DNA from: Aplidium turbinatum
Taxonomy: Eukaryota > Chordata > Ascidiacea > Aplousobranchia > Polyclinidae
Length of the DNA stretch: 64,000 nt
Assembly (NCBI GenBank): GCA_918807975.1
Contig: OU964919.1
Location: forward strand, 16,510,001-16,574,000
Direction: 5' to 3'
Shown: positions 45,777 through 60,700 of the stretch, in pieces
How positions within the stretch are numbered: the stretch's first letter is position 1
Layout: each line of letters starts with the position of its first letter
Translations under genes and position numbers: made by a program
The notes under the pieces: model-generated
What the model saw: only the letters and a program-made list of their open reading frames with translations
The model's database searches: none
Told to the model about the DNA's origin: nothing

Positions 45777-48700
45777 CTAAAAGCATGGTCGATGGAAGTT
45801 GAATCTTTCACTAATGATCACTAACCAAAAACAACCAGCACGTGAAAAGACAAAGGGATAAAAATAATCGCAGCAACATTGCATAACAAAGTCAAAAAAC
45901 GCTTCGCGCTTTTCACTTTAAGAAGTTCATATGCATTGTTGTATTGCTACAAAAGCTACTAATTAAGTGAAGGTCCCATACTCAGTTACTGAGCACGGGA
46001 AATGATGATAAGGTTTTCATTGTACTTTGAACTAAACCTTCCGTACAGTGGAAGTAGGGTGAGCACTGAGCAGTTCCTTTCTCTCGGCCACCTTTCCCAT
46101 CCTATTTATTGCACGTTAGGTGGAGGTGTATTTCAATGATCAGTTTAAAGTCGCGTTCGTCAAACCAAGTTCGCATTATTGGAAAGCGAGCGCCTTAACA
46201 ACGACGCCATCGCACAAACTAAGTAGCCTACCTTGCATCATAACTAAATTAATTCGATTCATTTCGCATGAAACAAACTTATAAAGTATAAAACAAACCA
46301 TTTTAAACCCAACGTCTTTAACGACAAGTCAAAAGGATGTGAGCAATAACAGAATACTTTTGCTTTTCAGCAACGTACCGTATGATTGTTATTTCTCTCT
46401 GTATAAAGATTATAATTCCAACACATACAGCCACCAAGAATCCAATCGCTGCAGATGCAAGGTAGCCGGGTGGAATGCTAGCTGGGAATAAAAAAAGGTG
46501 TAATTATTGCACACAAAAAATGAGGTAGGCAATCTAACGTATTAGAGAACAACTGCACGCCCAGTCAAGCCAGTGCAAGAGAGAAGCCCAATTACTGATT
46601 CAAAGGATATCATACAGCGCCTGGAAACTCATTGTAAGATAAATGTAAGGTACATCTCTTTAGCTTGACCTTTAGCAGACAGCTGGAACATGGTCACTAT
46701 CGCAGTCTGCACCAAGCATTGATTTTAATAACAGGGCTTTACAAAACCGCAATACGACAAGATGAACAGATGAAACAACAATGCCGAGGTAGATAAGGCT
46801 TGACTGCAGTAGGTAGAATTGATATGGCTATGGATATGCCGAATTGATATGAATACGTAGAATGGATAGATTGAATGTAGAATAGGGGTGAAAACGATTT
46901 CTTTATGGAGAAAACTGGTCACTTCCACTGGTAGGAAATAAAGATTGGATAACAGTGAGGTAAGAGCTCTTAAACAGTGCATTATATTGAAATTTAAATT
47001 GCACCACCACTTTACATTCGTGTTTTTACCAAAATGTGAAGCTTGTGGCAGTCAAAGGGTTAAAACAACCTAATAGAAGCTCATTTGCCAGCTTTTGAAA
47101 ACGCTTTTCATAGATATGAGGATTAAAATGGTAACAACATTAATGAGCGGATTCCCAGCCATACCAGACCCTAATCAATGAAATAGCTATCTTTTTCTGG
47201 GACAATCAAAAAAAAAATCATTCAACATCATGACATGCGTGTAGTAGCTCTGGTAGAATCAAACTTTGCTTGTCAAACGCTTGCTATAAAAGCATCTACT
47301 ATAGAAAAATGGAAAAAATAATAACTGAATCTGATGAAAATGATTGATCAAAGTTAGCCTCAACATTTTCTTACCTATAATTTTCAAAACTTCATTTACA
47401 TCGAACACAGGCGCGTCTTCTGTAAAGCAAACATGACACTTCAATTGAAAATTAGTTAAAAACACAAGAAAAGCAGAAAAAATCAGGTTTGACCTAATCA
47501 TATGAATTGAAACATCAGCCAAAGTCAGATTAAAAAGGGTTCAGTAACTTACTGTTTCAGCACTTATCACAAGGGATTTGTCAGCAACCTTATTCAAATA
47601 AGTTAGAAGGGGCCGATCTACTGGTCGACTGCAGAGTCTTGATTGGTCGACCGTGTCCGTGTCAAACGAGCGATGGCTTATCAAATACTTCCTTGATCAG
47701 TTTGGTAAATATTCAAATTATGGAAAAATGTAAACAAATTCTTTTTCCGGTTTACTTTATCTAAAATTAACACCATGAACAATTACCTACTTTGGTGGCC
47801 GATTGCAAGTTTAGAGTTTTTATTAGTTGACTACAATCAATTAGGACTTTGACAATGGACAGTTGACCTAGTCAACAGTATGAACATTATCCGTTGTATA
47901 AAATTATTGATAATACAGTCCTTGGGGTAGGGAAGATTCAATAGGATAAAGTCGAGTGTTGTAAGTCCTTCAATTCACTTTTTAGCCACTCAGTTCCATC
48001 GTACTGTCTCGTAAACTTTTTTAATTTTTCGGAATGGCCCGTTTCGATGAGTCCGATTCGGTGAGTCCGATCCCTTAACAGGGGATTTTTTCAATTTTTT
48101 TTTTAAATGATTGGGTATCGTAGCCTAATTATCATTGCCGTTTTAGGGTTAGGGGTTTGGGGTTAGGGGTTAGAGCTTAGGAACTCACCGAATCGGACTC
48201 ACCGAATAGTAGCAGACCCTTAATTTTTATGTATTGTTACTTCACAATACCGAAATAACTTCTTTGACTTTAACAGTAAAAAGAAACATCAGTAAAGTAT
48301 AACAAGATGTAATGTTGTAAGTTGTACTTCACTTACGAAGCTTCGACTTCTCGCAAATAAATCGAGAAAGCGTGTTGCACTTGACATCAAGCCAGGTAAA
48401 ATTTCTGTCCAACTGATAAATCCAACCCATTATAACACAATTCTCGTTGAAGCCTTCGTTGTCTGGGTTATCTTCGAGCCATTGGGATACCCCGGGAGTG
48501 TCAGTTAGGAGTGTCTCATCAATCCATTTGAAAGCAGAATCATTTTTATTGGTGTTGATCCTTTCTAAGCCGAGATAGAACGAAAAAGGAAAAGCTGCGT
48601 TGACACAAGAAAGTTGAAGTTAAGCAAATATGCAAATAAGCAAATAGTTAAACATACATGTCATATCACAAGAGTGCATGGTTCAGGTCAGTTGTCTTTG

Positions 48701-51700
48701 TGTTATAATAATGTTTTCTTTATAGAGCAGACCTAAACCCAAGGCAGATAAGTATTGCTCTGAGCGCTTTACAAAGCAAACAGAGTCAGCGCAGCCGTAC
48801 AGTAGTACATTATTTCACTGAGCCCATTCCTCTGCTACCAAGCAGAAATCAGATTCATCATTTTCAACAAGATTTTGAGGTGGCCTGACAGGGTACCGAA
48901 ATACATCTATCGATTCAGTGGCAGAGATCAAGATTAATCCACCAAACCGATTAGACAACCATCGATGAACCACCGATTATTAAAAGAGATTGCCAAGTGG
49001 GCAACTGGAAATTCGTTTGTTTGAAAGTTGTGTGGCGGATTTATAGACCCGGGCTCTATTAATGAAAGCCTGGTATTATGGTTATTGGTTACTGATAGCA
49101 GCCCTTTACTTTAAAACAAATCGATCAATCAACCTCATCAACAACTTTGAATCATAATTACAATATGTGCAGTACACAACTTATAAAACAGTCAAAAATT
49201 CGGCAAGGTTAAGTTAAACCGGCCTCGGTTAAACACATATCAATATAACTTAAGTGATGTTAAACTCCACCGTCAAGACAAAAGTAGCAATTTTTACTTA
49301 GTATGATGACGCCTGAAAACAGATATAAACGTAATAATCTAACTTCTCAATAAGTTCTCATTATAAAGTAAAAAGGACAAAATATCGTGCTGGTTAACGA
49401 AAGTTACTCACAGGTGAAGTTTATTTTCCCAATTTCACTGAGAAGAAATTCTTGTACTGTTTCGTTTTTGATCGTGACTATTGTAGCATTAAGACTTTTG
49501 CACCTGTCTTCGGCAACAATGAAGTTTTTTACAGGAGGTCCAAAATAATATCGATAGTCGCCAAAGCTTATGAAATTCACAATACCGCCAGAATTTGTAT
49601 CGGCAAGTTGACAAATGTAGCGTGCAACGCTAGAGCAGACGACGTCTCTCCAATCATAATCTATGACATAGATTTCCAGCCAGCCCAGAGTAACACAGTT
49701 TTCATTTCCTTCCCTGTTTGTCGGTTCACCTACATGCCACTTCGAAAAACCATTTGCGAGAGATGCACCACTCGCCCATCTGAAGGAATCACTCGCATTC
49801 TTCGGCGAAATTCTTCGCAATCCAATGTAATAAGAAAATGGGGCAACTAAAAAAAAGAGTTACTGTACTGATAGTGTGTAATGATGCTTTCTTTGCCGAA
49901 CATCAGTCATTCGTTGGTGGCCAAAAGAGTTGGTAGTGAAAACGTGACTTGGGCTTGGCCTTCATAGTCAATTAGTCATAATATCAAGAAAAGAAACAGT
50001 TCATTCATCATTGCATTATAGTGGTCTACTAAGTTGCAAAGGAGAAATATATTAAGCCCTACTTTTTTTACATTGTACAAATGTACATGAATGATTTATT
50101 CGAATTAAACAGTCTTTCTGTTGGCTGTTGTATTAGCAATTCTTGTCTTAATCATTTAATGCATGCTGATGATTTGTGTTGTTTTACATCAAGTGTTAAA
50201 GATCTCCGTAAATTCATTAATGTTTGTCACAAATATTCCCTTTCTAACAACATTATATTTAATTGCAATAAAACTGTTGGTGTTTTATTTAAATCCAAGA
50301 TGTTGAAACTCGACTTCAATCCGATCATATATTTAATTGAAAAACGAATTTGCTTTGAGACCTCTGTGAAACATTTAGGAATAATAACTAACGACGTGCT
50401 ATCTAACGATGAAGACGTGAAACGACAAATACGGTAATTATATTGTTCTGGCAATAGGCTATGCTAATTAAGAAAGATTTTCTAAATGTTCAATTAACGG
50501 TTAAACTGTGTTGTTTCGTTCCTGTTGTAAGTGTTGTATGCCTTCAAATGCCTGTCAACCATGATGTAACTATTTTTATTATTTAGCAGTAATCGCTTGC
50601 GCGTTGGATACAATAATTGTTACAGAATGTTGTTTCATCTGCAGAGACAATGCAGCATCACCTCTGCTTTAGTTAATAACAATACCACAACTTTTCAAGC
50701 TGTTAGGCCTATTCGTAAAAAATTATTTTATCTTTCGACCAATAGATTTATGAACTAATGCGAACGGACTGTTACTATTAATCTTTGTAACTGATATGGT
50801 ACATTATGACACAGCTCTTCGAAGTTGAGTATTTGCTCTGTTTTTACATTTTAGGTGTGATTGTAATATGGACCATCTTGAGTCTGATGCAAATACAAAT
50901 AAATCAAATGAATTTACATGGAACAATTAGGAGGCAGTGAACGATTCAACGATTTGGAACGATTAAGAATCAGACCACACGCGATAAAAAATACCCATAC
51001 CATCCAAGTTTAAGTGTTCAATTTCTTTCACTACAAAATCATATGTTTCCCTCTCAGAAAGAATTGCCAAATTTCCAGCTTTTGAGACACAGTCCGCCTC
51101 AGCGTCAGCATAGCTTTCAACAGTCGGACCAAAAAAATATTCAGCAGCCTTGAAACGATGAAATGATCCATCTGGGGTTATTCTTATGTTTTCTGAAAAA
51201 GTTTAGCCTACTGATATTATTGCACTCTTGATTCCATTTTTAAATTATTTGCTGTTGCAAGTGCAACATTATTTAAATGTCTTATGGTTATTGAAGCAAA
51301 ATTAAAACGACACTGGTGCAGTAAGTTTTATTCAGTTTAATAGGAACAGATGACAGATGCTTTTGTGCTATTCCTTCATGGTACGCTTCTAATATGTAGT
51401 CTAGTCAGGCAGTTGTTATGAATGATTATTATTAGTCTATTCCTTTTAAACTGATTAACGTTAGTACAGAAAATGACAGCTGTGTGTCACAAAACTAATG
51501 AGCATTTCTTTTGACTTGTTAATAAAACTATCAACATTTTCAACTCTTCAAATCTCACCAGGAACACGTTCACATAGAAACCTTGCTTCAGAAACGCATG
51601 GTAAGTCTCTCCATTTTAACAAAGGATCGTCAACTGTTATGGAGCCCATTAATACACAATCAGCATTATCATTGTTTGGAAAAGTATTTTGCCAATTTGA

Positions 51701-54700
51701 ATAACTGAGAGACAATAAAGTTTTATCGTCAATCCATTGAAATGATGAAGATTTATTGTGTGGTGCGATCCGTTTCAAGCCAATGTAAAATGCATAAGGT
51801 TCTGAAAATAAAACCAAAAATCATTAGTACAAATATAATACCGTATATTTCTTACATGTAAAAGCAAAAAATTATACGATGACTAAAAAAATAAATATGA
51901 TAAAACAGTGCATAGACATTCAATTAAAGTGTGCGTGGTATCATTAATGATAAGAGAAATGTTTAAGACAATCGGAAAATCACATTTGATTGCACAATAG
52001 TCAACAGCTACCATTGCTATGTGTAGACTCTTGCGTCATTGACCCATAGTCTATCATCATAGTGCAAGTTTAAACATATAACCCTCATTACTTGACTCAT
52101 CCAGTAATGCTACCTTGACGTCCAGTCATCCACGGCTACCCTTAGGTCAGGGGTTCTTAACCTTTTTCTGGTTTAGTACCCCCTGAGTAGTAAAACAACT
52201 AACCAGAACCCACAATAAGCTAACACCAAATTAAAGGTCCCTTGTTTAAATTAAGACTTCATTATTAAGTAGTAAGAATATTAACTAACAGTTAGTAACT
52301 AACAAATTTTAATGGTATGGAAAGTGATATTAAAAGAAATATTTACTTCAAACACTTTATCCTGAACTTTAGTGCGAAGGCTCTACATGTTTGTTGTAAA
52401 CAAGTTTCTCAATTCTAGGAGTGGTATTAAAAAGGTACAAACGCAAGTCATGTTCCACATTAGCCCGTGATCGAAGTTTGCTTTTATGTTTAACAGCGTT
52501 GAAAATCCTTGCTCACAGAGGTAAGTATTGGGGAATATCAGCAAAGAGTTCAAAACAACATCAGATAAACTCATCTTCGTCGAAAATTCGGTCAGGGTGA
52601 GCCTTTCAAATACATCTTTTGCAACAAAGTCGACTCAAAGAATTCTTCCTTGAATGCTATCTGGAAGAGATCGCACATTCACGATGAACGTTTTTTTTCT
52701 AATCAATTTTGATTATACTGTACTCAATTCGGGGAAGTAAGACTGCAACTCCATTCTCAGAGAAACTAGGTGTGCTTGGACAAGTTATGTAACATTTAGA
52801 TTTTCAGTGATTTTGTTTCTATTAAGTGTCTCATCAAGGTTTTCACGCATGCTCAAATATCCATCTTTGATCTTGTTTTCCCAGAGATCGACTTTCATGA
52901 TGTATGACCTTAGTTTGTCCATGAAATCAATCACTGCATGAAAACGCCCCTGGAGAAACAAGTTCAATATGTTGAGCCATGATAATATATCAGAGAGATA
53001 GGCCAGACTCTGCTGAAGCTATCGGCTGTCTAAGTTTCTGAATGAATTCAACTGACTTTGTCTTGTTATCACGTCTGAAGACTTCAGAAAGCTTCTTTTT
53101 TAGTGATTTTACTCTTCTTATCACATTCCCCTGGAATTTGATTTGATGGTATTTATCAAATGCACAACATCATCGAGTACTAATCATAACTCGGATAGTA
53201 GAGTTTTACATGCCAGAGCATATCTATGAAGCATACAATAAAGATGCTTTTTTTTCGACTTTTTCTCTACCACTTGTTCTCGAAACCCTGATCGACGGCC
53301 AAGCATTGATGGAACTCCATCAGTTGTGCACCCACATACGTTATTCCATGACACCCCTTCTCTCTCTCAAAAATAAATTTGAGACCTTATATTGAAAATG
53401 TCTTCACCTATTGTTGTCAAATCTATGGTATGATAGAACAAGAAATTTTTCTTGAAATCTCCACCACTGATGTATCGAGCAAACAACTCGAGTTGCGCAC
53501 AAGCATCCACATCAGTTGACTCACCAAGCTGGATTGAAAATTTTCCTAAAGGTGCCTCCTTTAATTCCGCAATCACTTGTTGTTTGACATCATCAGACAT
53601 ATCTACCATTCGTTGATGATCAGTATCTTTTGAAAGGGGTATTAATGTAACCTTCTTCTCAGCATCACATTCAACAACGCAGCGAATTACATCTTTGCAG
53701 CAAGGGACGATTAATTTCTCTGCAATGTTGTAAGATCTATTCTTTTTTTTTAGCAATTCTCAGTGCTATCATGTATGATGCACGCAACCCGACTTCATTT
53801 TGTTGACTAAAATGCCCCGAACGATCAAGGTGTGCTTGCTTTAATCCATCTTCTCTTTGCTTGAAGAAAACAGTCACTCTTATTTCTTAAGATTTGGGTG
53901 ACAACTGTGTAGAAGGTGTTTGAGAAAAGAAGGCTTAATGCACTCCATAGATAAAACCTTGCAACATATAACACACCGCAGAAATTCATAACCTTGTTTT
54001 TCAACGGTGCAGTGAATCCATACTGACTGTAGTTTTTCATAATACTATCTTTTTTTTGCTGATGAGGGCATAACTATTTGAAGGAAATTAAAGTTTAATT
54101 TGTATACAATAATGTAGTAGGTAGTAGTGGTAGTCCAGTTTAAATCCGGTGATATCCCCGTTACCGAGAGTGACCGGATTCACCTCCAGGTGCGGCAATC
54201 GCCTTTACACCTTGCCTCCACATCGATTTGTCTAACGCGTCTTCTCTTGTCAAGCCCACCTTACTGCTTTCCTCCTCAACTTGCCTTTTCCACGTTTTCT
54301 TGGGTCTTCCTTGTTTTCTGCGACCATCCACTTGCAACTCCAGCGCTTTTCTCAAAACATCATCTTCATCCCTTCTCAAAACATGCCCAAACAACCTCAC
54401 TTCATTAGCTTTCGCTAACTTATTAACATTCTGATTCAACCCAAGCAAGTTCATAAGTTCTTCAGTATTCCTTTTGTCCATCAGCTTCACACCACACATT
54501 GCTCTCACCATCGCTCTCTCAGTTCTTCTTAAAATCGCCAATTCGTTTTCCCGTAAGCACCATGTCTTACTTTCATACAGCATGGCAGATCTCACACAAC
54601 TAGTATAAATTCTTCCTCTCATTTTCAACGGAAATCTTCTACCACATAATCACTCTCGACACTCTCTGAATTTCACCCAACGAAACCTTACTCTCACAGT

Positions 54701-57700
54701 CACTGCCGCTTCACAACCACTTTGGCATTCAATCTATCTGCTAGATATCAAAAGGCATTCACTGATTCAACTTTGTCATTCAGCTTTTCAACAGGGCCAA
54801 CCATTCCTTCTTCAATCTTCTTGCATCTTTTACATTCAAAACCATCTGCGGATCTGCATGTCACTCTCTTCATCTTTGCACATCTTCCCTGTACCCACTT
54901 TCTACATTTCGTACACATAACATAATTTCCCATCACTCTTATTCCACGTATGTACGCCACAAGGGTAAATTTTTCTCATTGTGATTTCCCCTTCCGTACC
55001 ACTTATTAAGACCTTTGTCTTTTTGATGTTGACACGCATACCTTTGCATTGAAGCGACTCCTTCCACTTCTCAAACTTCTCTCTCAGGTCTTTTATTGTG
55101 TCACTCAACAAAACCAAATCATGCGCGTATAGTATCTCCATCAATGAATCTTCTCGTACACATTCGGTAATCACATCAATCGCAATAGCAAAAATTAGAG
55201 GAGAGAGGACAGAACCTTGGTGTACACCCACCTTCACAGCAGGGTTCTGTTCTCTCTCCTATTTGTAGCCTATATTTAAAATTGTTAATAGTTAGTTAGT
55301 CTTCCTACAAAAAATCTTAGTTACCTGAATTTCTTATACCTGCTGTAACTAAATTAAATCTCAATGGTAAGTTGATGTTATTGCCATAGCTCTACACTTA
55401 ACTATGATTTTTTTGCAATGGTTTCAGCACACTGTCTGTGAAGCAACCTTACGCCCTTACACGTGTGATACATCAGAACGTCACAGAACAGTACTTCTAT
55501 TCACGTCCTTTACTACGAAAATCCAAGAGTGAACTGCACAAGAATTGCACCATGAAGAGGAATCAGCCGGCAAATCATTACACACGCATTGTCGCACACT
55601 CAAATGTAAGCTTTCTGGTAAACCCGTGTATTTCGCATTGTTGCATCACAATAACGAAAATTTAGTTAAATGTAGGCACTATTTTCAATCAGCACCCTTT
55701 TCTCCGGAATAGGCGAGTCCGATTCAGCACCCCTACGTTTCGGCGAGTCCGATTCGGCAAGTTCCCTATTTGGCGACGACAAAAAATGTTTGAACTATTA
55801 AATTAAAATGCTTGCTCACATAAAATTGACATGTATCCTAAGTCATCCACCTTCTTTGCGTCATGTTTATGTCATTCGACATGTCATTCATTTTTTTAAA
55901 TAAGCTATTTGTTGATTTTATAAGATATTTCAAATATATAAAGCAGCCTATATAATTCATATTTTACATCAAAAAACCTTTTTCACAAAACGATGCTGTA
56001 ACTCAAAACATTCAAAGAATTTTTGATGTCAACAAAACTTTTGAATGTAATGTAAAGGCAATTACATCGTTTTAACGTCGCCAGACGTTGAAATCATGTA
56101 CAAAAGGGAACTTTTGCTGACCAGGTAGGCTATAAGTTGTACCTGAGAAACATTTACAAAAGCCATTCGATTTGTTCAAAGAAGCCAATTAGCCTAACCG
56201 TTCATATTTACATTGATTCAATGTCTGAATATTAAATAATATTCAATCTTTGAATTTACAGAAGGCGTCGTTGGATTTTCAAAAAATCGCCGAATAGGGA
56301 ACTCGCCGAAAAAGGCTGTCGCCGAATAGGAAACTCGCCGAATAGTAGCAGACCCCCTTTTCTCTAGTTTTGGATGTTAGACAATTGCAACACATGACAA
56401 CTTAACTGCCATCCAAGTATTCCTAGAAATTTCCATGCAAACCTCTGGGGGTTTGAAAACCCCACGTTAAGAATCTCTGCCTTAGATAAACTAATGATGT
56501 TGCACAATTCACAACAGTAGCTTATTTGATGGATTTATCTTTCTTTATACTGCTGCCTAACTGCTTTGAACAGGTAAAAATACTCAACACTATTGCTACG
56601 GTAAGTTGATAAATTAAAGCTGTAAGCTATTTTGAAATTTTGTTGTTTAGAAAGCATGGATTGATTTAGAAAACAAATATTAATTTAATATTGAGCAAGT
56701 CAAGAATAGCATTTATGCTGAAAAGAACACCGAGCACCTATATTATTTAATGCACCCTTCTCTGAAAAAGTAGTATCGCCATCCCGCAACCCGCATTTCC
56801 ACTGACTGTTCTTGATAGCAACACAGTCTAATGCAGGGGTTCTCAACCGTGGTCCTCGGCCCCCTAAGGGGGCCACAGAGCGTTCTCAGGGGGGCCACGA
56901 TAAAAACTTTCATTAATGAATTATAAAATGATTAATTGACAGAAACGTGGAATTGTGACACAAAAAGCACTCATGTAGGTGTTAGTATCGTAAAGCTAGC
57001 TAGACGCATGTTTTTTCATCTTATGTTCTATCTCACTGCATGTTGCATCATCTTTTGTGATTGTAACGTAACAATCAAGGATACGATTGAGTTATTGGCC
57101 TAGTCTATTACGAAAAAGAAAGCATTGGCGTGGGTTTGTGATATTTTTGTTTCGTTTGTTGTTCTTTAAACAATTGAAGCGTTTAGAACGAAAAGTGATT
57201 AAGTCACAAAATACTACTAAGGAGATATTGACATATACAGTTTTCAATTGCATTGTAAAATCAAGATTTAAAAGATTTTTTTCTTTTTACCATATGTCAG
57301 TGTCTACAACCCCAACCTAGTTCTGATTGCACTATTAATTGATTTTTTAGTTGAACTTGTCAAAAAATATTGATCATATTCTTTTTTGGACTTATGCACT
57401 TTTCTTCAAAATTGGCACTTAGGCACTTTTAGACACAAATGATGGACTTAAGCACTTTTGCAAAGAGCGACTATACAAAATTTAGCGAATAAGCAAATAG
57501 CACTGCCCTTGAACAATATCATTGTTTAACCCTATTCGGACTAACGGGTGGATGGGTTCCGTCCATACTTAAAACTTTCATCGATTACATAAAAGTTACT
57601 GGCTCAAATTAGCTGAAGTTTTATGACTTTTCCTAAAAATTATTCATTTTTGTTTTAGTAATAAAATGACATTTTTATGTGGTATATTTTTTTAGTTATC

Positions 57701-60700
57701 AGCAGTTTTTGACACCCTACTCCTAAAATTGCCTGGTCATCTGAAAAACTTTATTATCTTGTACAAGCAAGTTAGCAAACATTTGTATTGTTTTGTGCCT
57801 TCCAAGATTTACTGCGTGACCTACATGACCACTGAAGTACAGGTAAAGTACAGAGACTTCTCCACCTTCATTGGCAATGTACAGTAGAATAATAATTGGG
57901 TTAGGCCTACTAGACTAGCCTACATAATAATAATTGGGTACACTCTCAAAACCTTCTTCCCTTCATTAGTAGTGTAGTATAGAAGTAAAGAAGACTGATA
58001 GATAGGCTAGGACCTTTACAGAATAAGTTCTAAAAATAATAGTCCAATCTAATAGGCTACTTAATCTTCGGTTAAGTGTACTTCATTTCGTTATCTGCTG
58101 GCACCAACACTCCATCGAATAGCCTAATCAGTAATCATGTCCCATGAATATTGAAGTCTGCACTGCTAAACTTCTTGCAAACTGGACCTGTGGACTGCTG
58201 AATTTGATTCGAAAGCAGTAGGCCTATAAATACTACCGGTATTTGATCACATATTTGCAAAATATCTACAATTAAAAGCTGATAAAAACACTACCGTTTT
58301 TAACACTACCAATGATCCCAATCCTTCACCTACCCTATCTAAACCAGAGGCAGTGTCCCAGTCTGAATAACCGGTAACCAGCTAATGACTTTATATCAGG
58401 GTTACCAGATACTCAAGCTATAGTAAGGCCAAATTCATTATAAAATAAGGCCAAAAAAGGCCAAATTTTTTATTTACTTCTATTAAGGCTAAATAAACGC
58501 TAACAACTTAATTAAAATATTTTTTTGTAAATGCCATTTAACGATCAAGCATAACAAAAAATAATTTAACTGTCAAAGCATAATGACCGGTTCGTTTGGT
58601 ACAATATATTTGTACCGTATACTCTTTTTCTCAGCAGACAAAATAAAAGGTTTCTCTCTCTCGTTTGCATAATCTGTTTAATAAAAAATTACTGTAGTAG
58701 CAGAAAAACTAGAAACCATTATCACTTTAATTTATCATCAGTATGCCTTACTTACTGTATACTTACTCATTTTCAATACTTGGGAATAGGCTATACCTTA
58801 ACCTTTCAAAAAAATGATTAAAATAAAACTGTTTCTGATAAAATTGGTTCTTTAACCAGTCAAAATTTGCAGCCATAAAAAGGGCCAAATAAGGCCAGAT
58901 TTTCTGGCCTTGTTTGCATCAATTTTTTTAAGCCAACTGCAATTTAAAAAGGCCAGATTTTTGGAATTTGGCCTAAAAAAAGCCATCTGGCAACTTTGGT
59001 TTATGTCCTCTAAAATGGAACCCGATCAAAAAGCAATATAAAAATCATGTCACGTGGTTAAATGACTCGACGCTATTGGTCAGAACTGACTTAGTTACTT
59101 TTAGAAGAAAAAATGACCTTTCCGCTCAAAACCTGTATTCGAAAATGATGACCTAGCAAACTTCATACCAAAATATTTTTGTGTCTGGTGACAAAGGACA
59201 ATGAAAACAATACGTTTTTGTACTTAACTCAATTCGAGTGAAAATGTGACTTCGTCACTTTTCGTTCTAAACGCTTCAATTACATTTTTATTTCACTTAA
59301 GGGGGCCACGGTCATTTAGAGCCACAGTCTGGGGGGGCATGACTCAGAAAAGGTTGAGAACCCCTGGTCTAATGACTGCAATGCATTGGCAGTAAAAATT
59401 GACCGCTATATCACAGGCAAGAAGAATGACATACCAACAGGAAATAGAACAAAAATCACACATTGACACCAATAGAAAGATTAAAATTGCAAAACTACAA
59501 TGCTTTTTGAACATGCATATCTCAACAAGCAGTATTTATTGTCTTTAAATCAAGTGAGTATAAGTGTAACAAGAGTGGTTATTGTTGAGAAGGAGCGATC
59601 TTCCTGGCGTCAGCACTACCTGACTACTCAGTACTCACTATAGAACAGCGAGCATTGTGTTTCGCTAACCACACTGGTGTAGCCTCCACACTAGCCATCA
59701 AGACTTTTTCATAAACATGTGTTTCTCAACAGTCGAGTATAGCAATTAGCAAGGGTTGACAGCAATAGACACGTGTTTTGCCAATGAGGCTGGGCTCATC
59801 AGTATCGCACCACTAATTCATACCACATAGTTCTCAACCAAAAGCAGCGAACAAAAGCAGCGGTTGAAAACTATGTGGCATGAATTAGTGGTGCGATACT
59901 GATGAGCCCAGCTTCATGGGCAAAACACGTGTCTATCGCTGTCAATTTTTGCTACACTCGACTGATGAGAAACATAAGAGTGGTTACATCAAAGTAGAGA
60001 ATAACATATGTGTATATCACGAACACTAGTAGGCCATCAGATAATCATGCTGCTGTTGGCAGATGACAAATTAGGCTATTATTTTTATTCAAATACAACC
60101 AATATATTATTCTTAATACTATTTTACCACTTGTACTTAGTACGGTATTTCTCTGGTTCCATTATTAGCTTTAGTTATTCATGAGTGGCTAATTTGCTTC
60201 ATCTTTTTGCTTTTTATAACATTGAATAATTACGAACCACTACATTTACCAACAACCTCTACACAGGTTTCACAATCATCAAGACATTCAAAAAAAGTAA
60301 CAAATATAAACAACAACTTGTTGGTATCATAAAAATTGGTTGGCTATATAGTACCTTAACCCTCACTCTCATAAAAAGAACGACAGCAAGTAAATTTACA
60401 GTGGTTTAAGACAAAAACTCTTGATTTAGAAAATTTTAGTCCTGGCCAAAGAACAAAACTCTAACACAAAACAATGCTGTTTAATCCCAACCATGTCGAT
60501 CAGTGTGTAAAAATTACCACTTCAAAATTTATATGAACCTCGTATCACTCACACATGATTACATTAACACACAATCACAATTATATATATACAGTTATAC
60601 ACTAGGGTGTGACAGCCGCCCTGACCTTTTTAGAATTTGCCTACCTTTTTTTTGGTGGTGAGGTTTTACCTGTATAAGATTCCTGTAAAGTTTCAAAAAA

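Larger units (their letters stand above)
52148..56479. mobile_element. hAT element (ZBED5/FAM200-like) with nested insertions
   Basis: Ends CAGGGGTTCTTAAC and GTTAAGAATCTCTG. Flanking CCTTAGGT and CCTTAGAT (52140-52147, 56480-56487) differ by one base. A minus-strand transposase remnant (54040-52383), a LINE (54135-55255) and a 9-bp-duplication MITE (55705-56355) lie inside. Confidence 0.82.

Noticed and set aside
47259-47522. A separate secreted protein starting with a hydrophobic leader
   Set aside because: The hydrophobic part is intronic, upstream of an acceptor. Only the 45-nt exon 47375-47419 fits the frame of gene A.
49452-49850. Plus-strand open frame of 132 codons
   Set aside because: It is the antisense shadow of gene A exon 4.
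53210-53395. Plus-strand open frame in the hAT element
   Set aside because: It is antisense to the decayed transposase.
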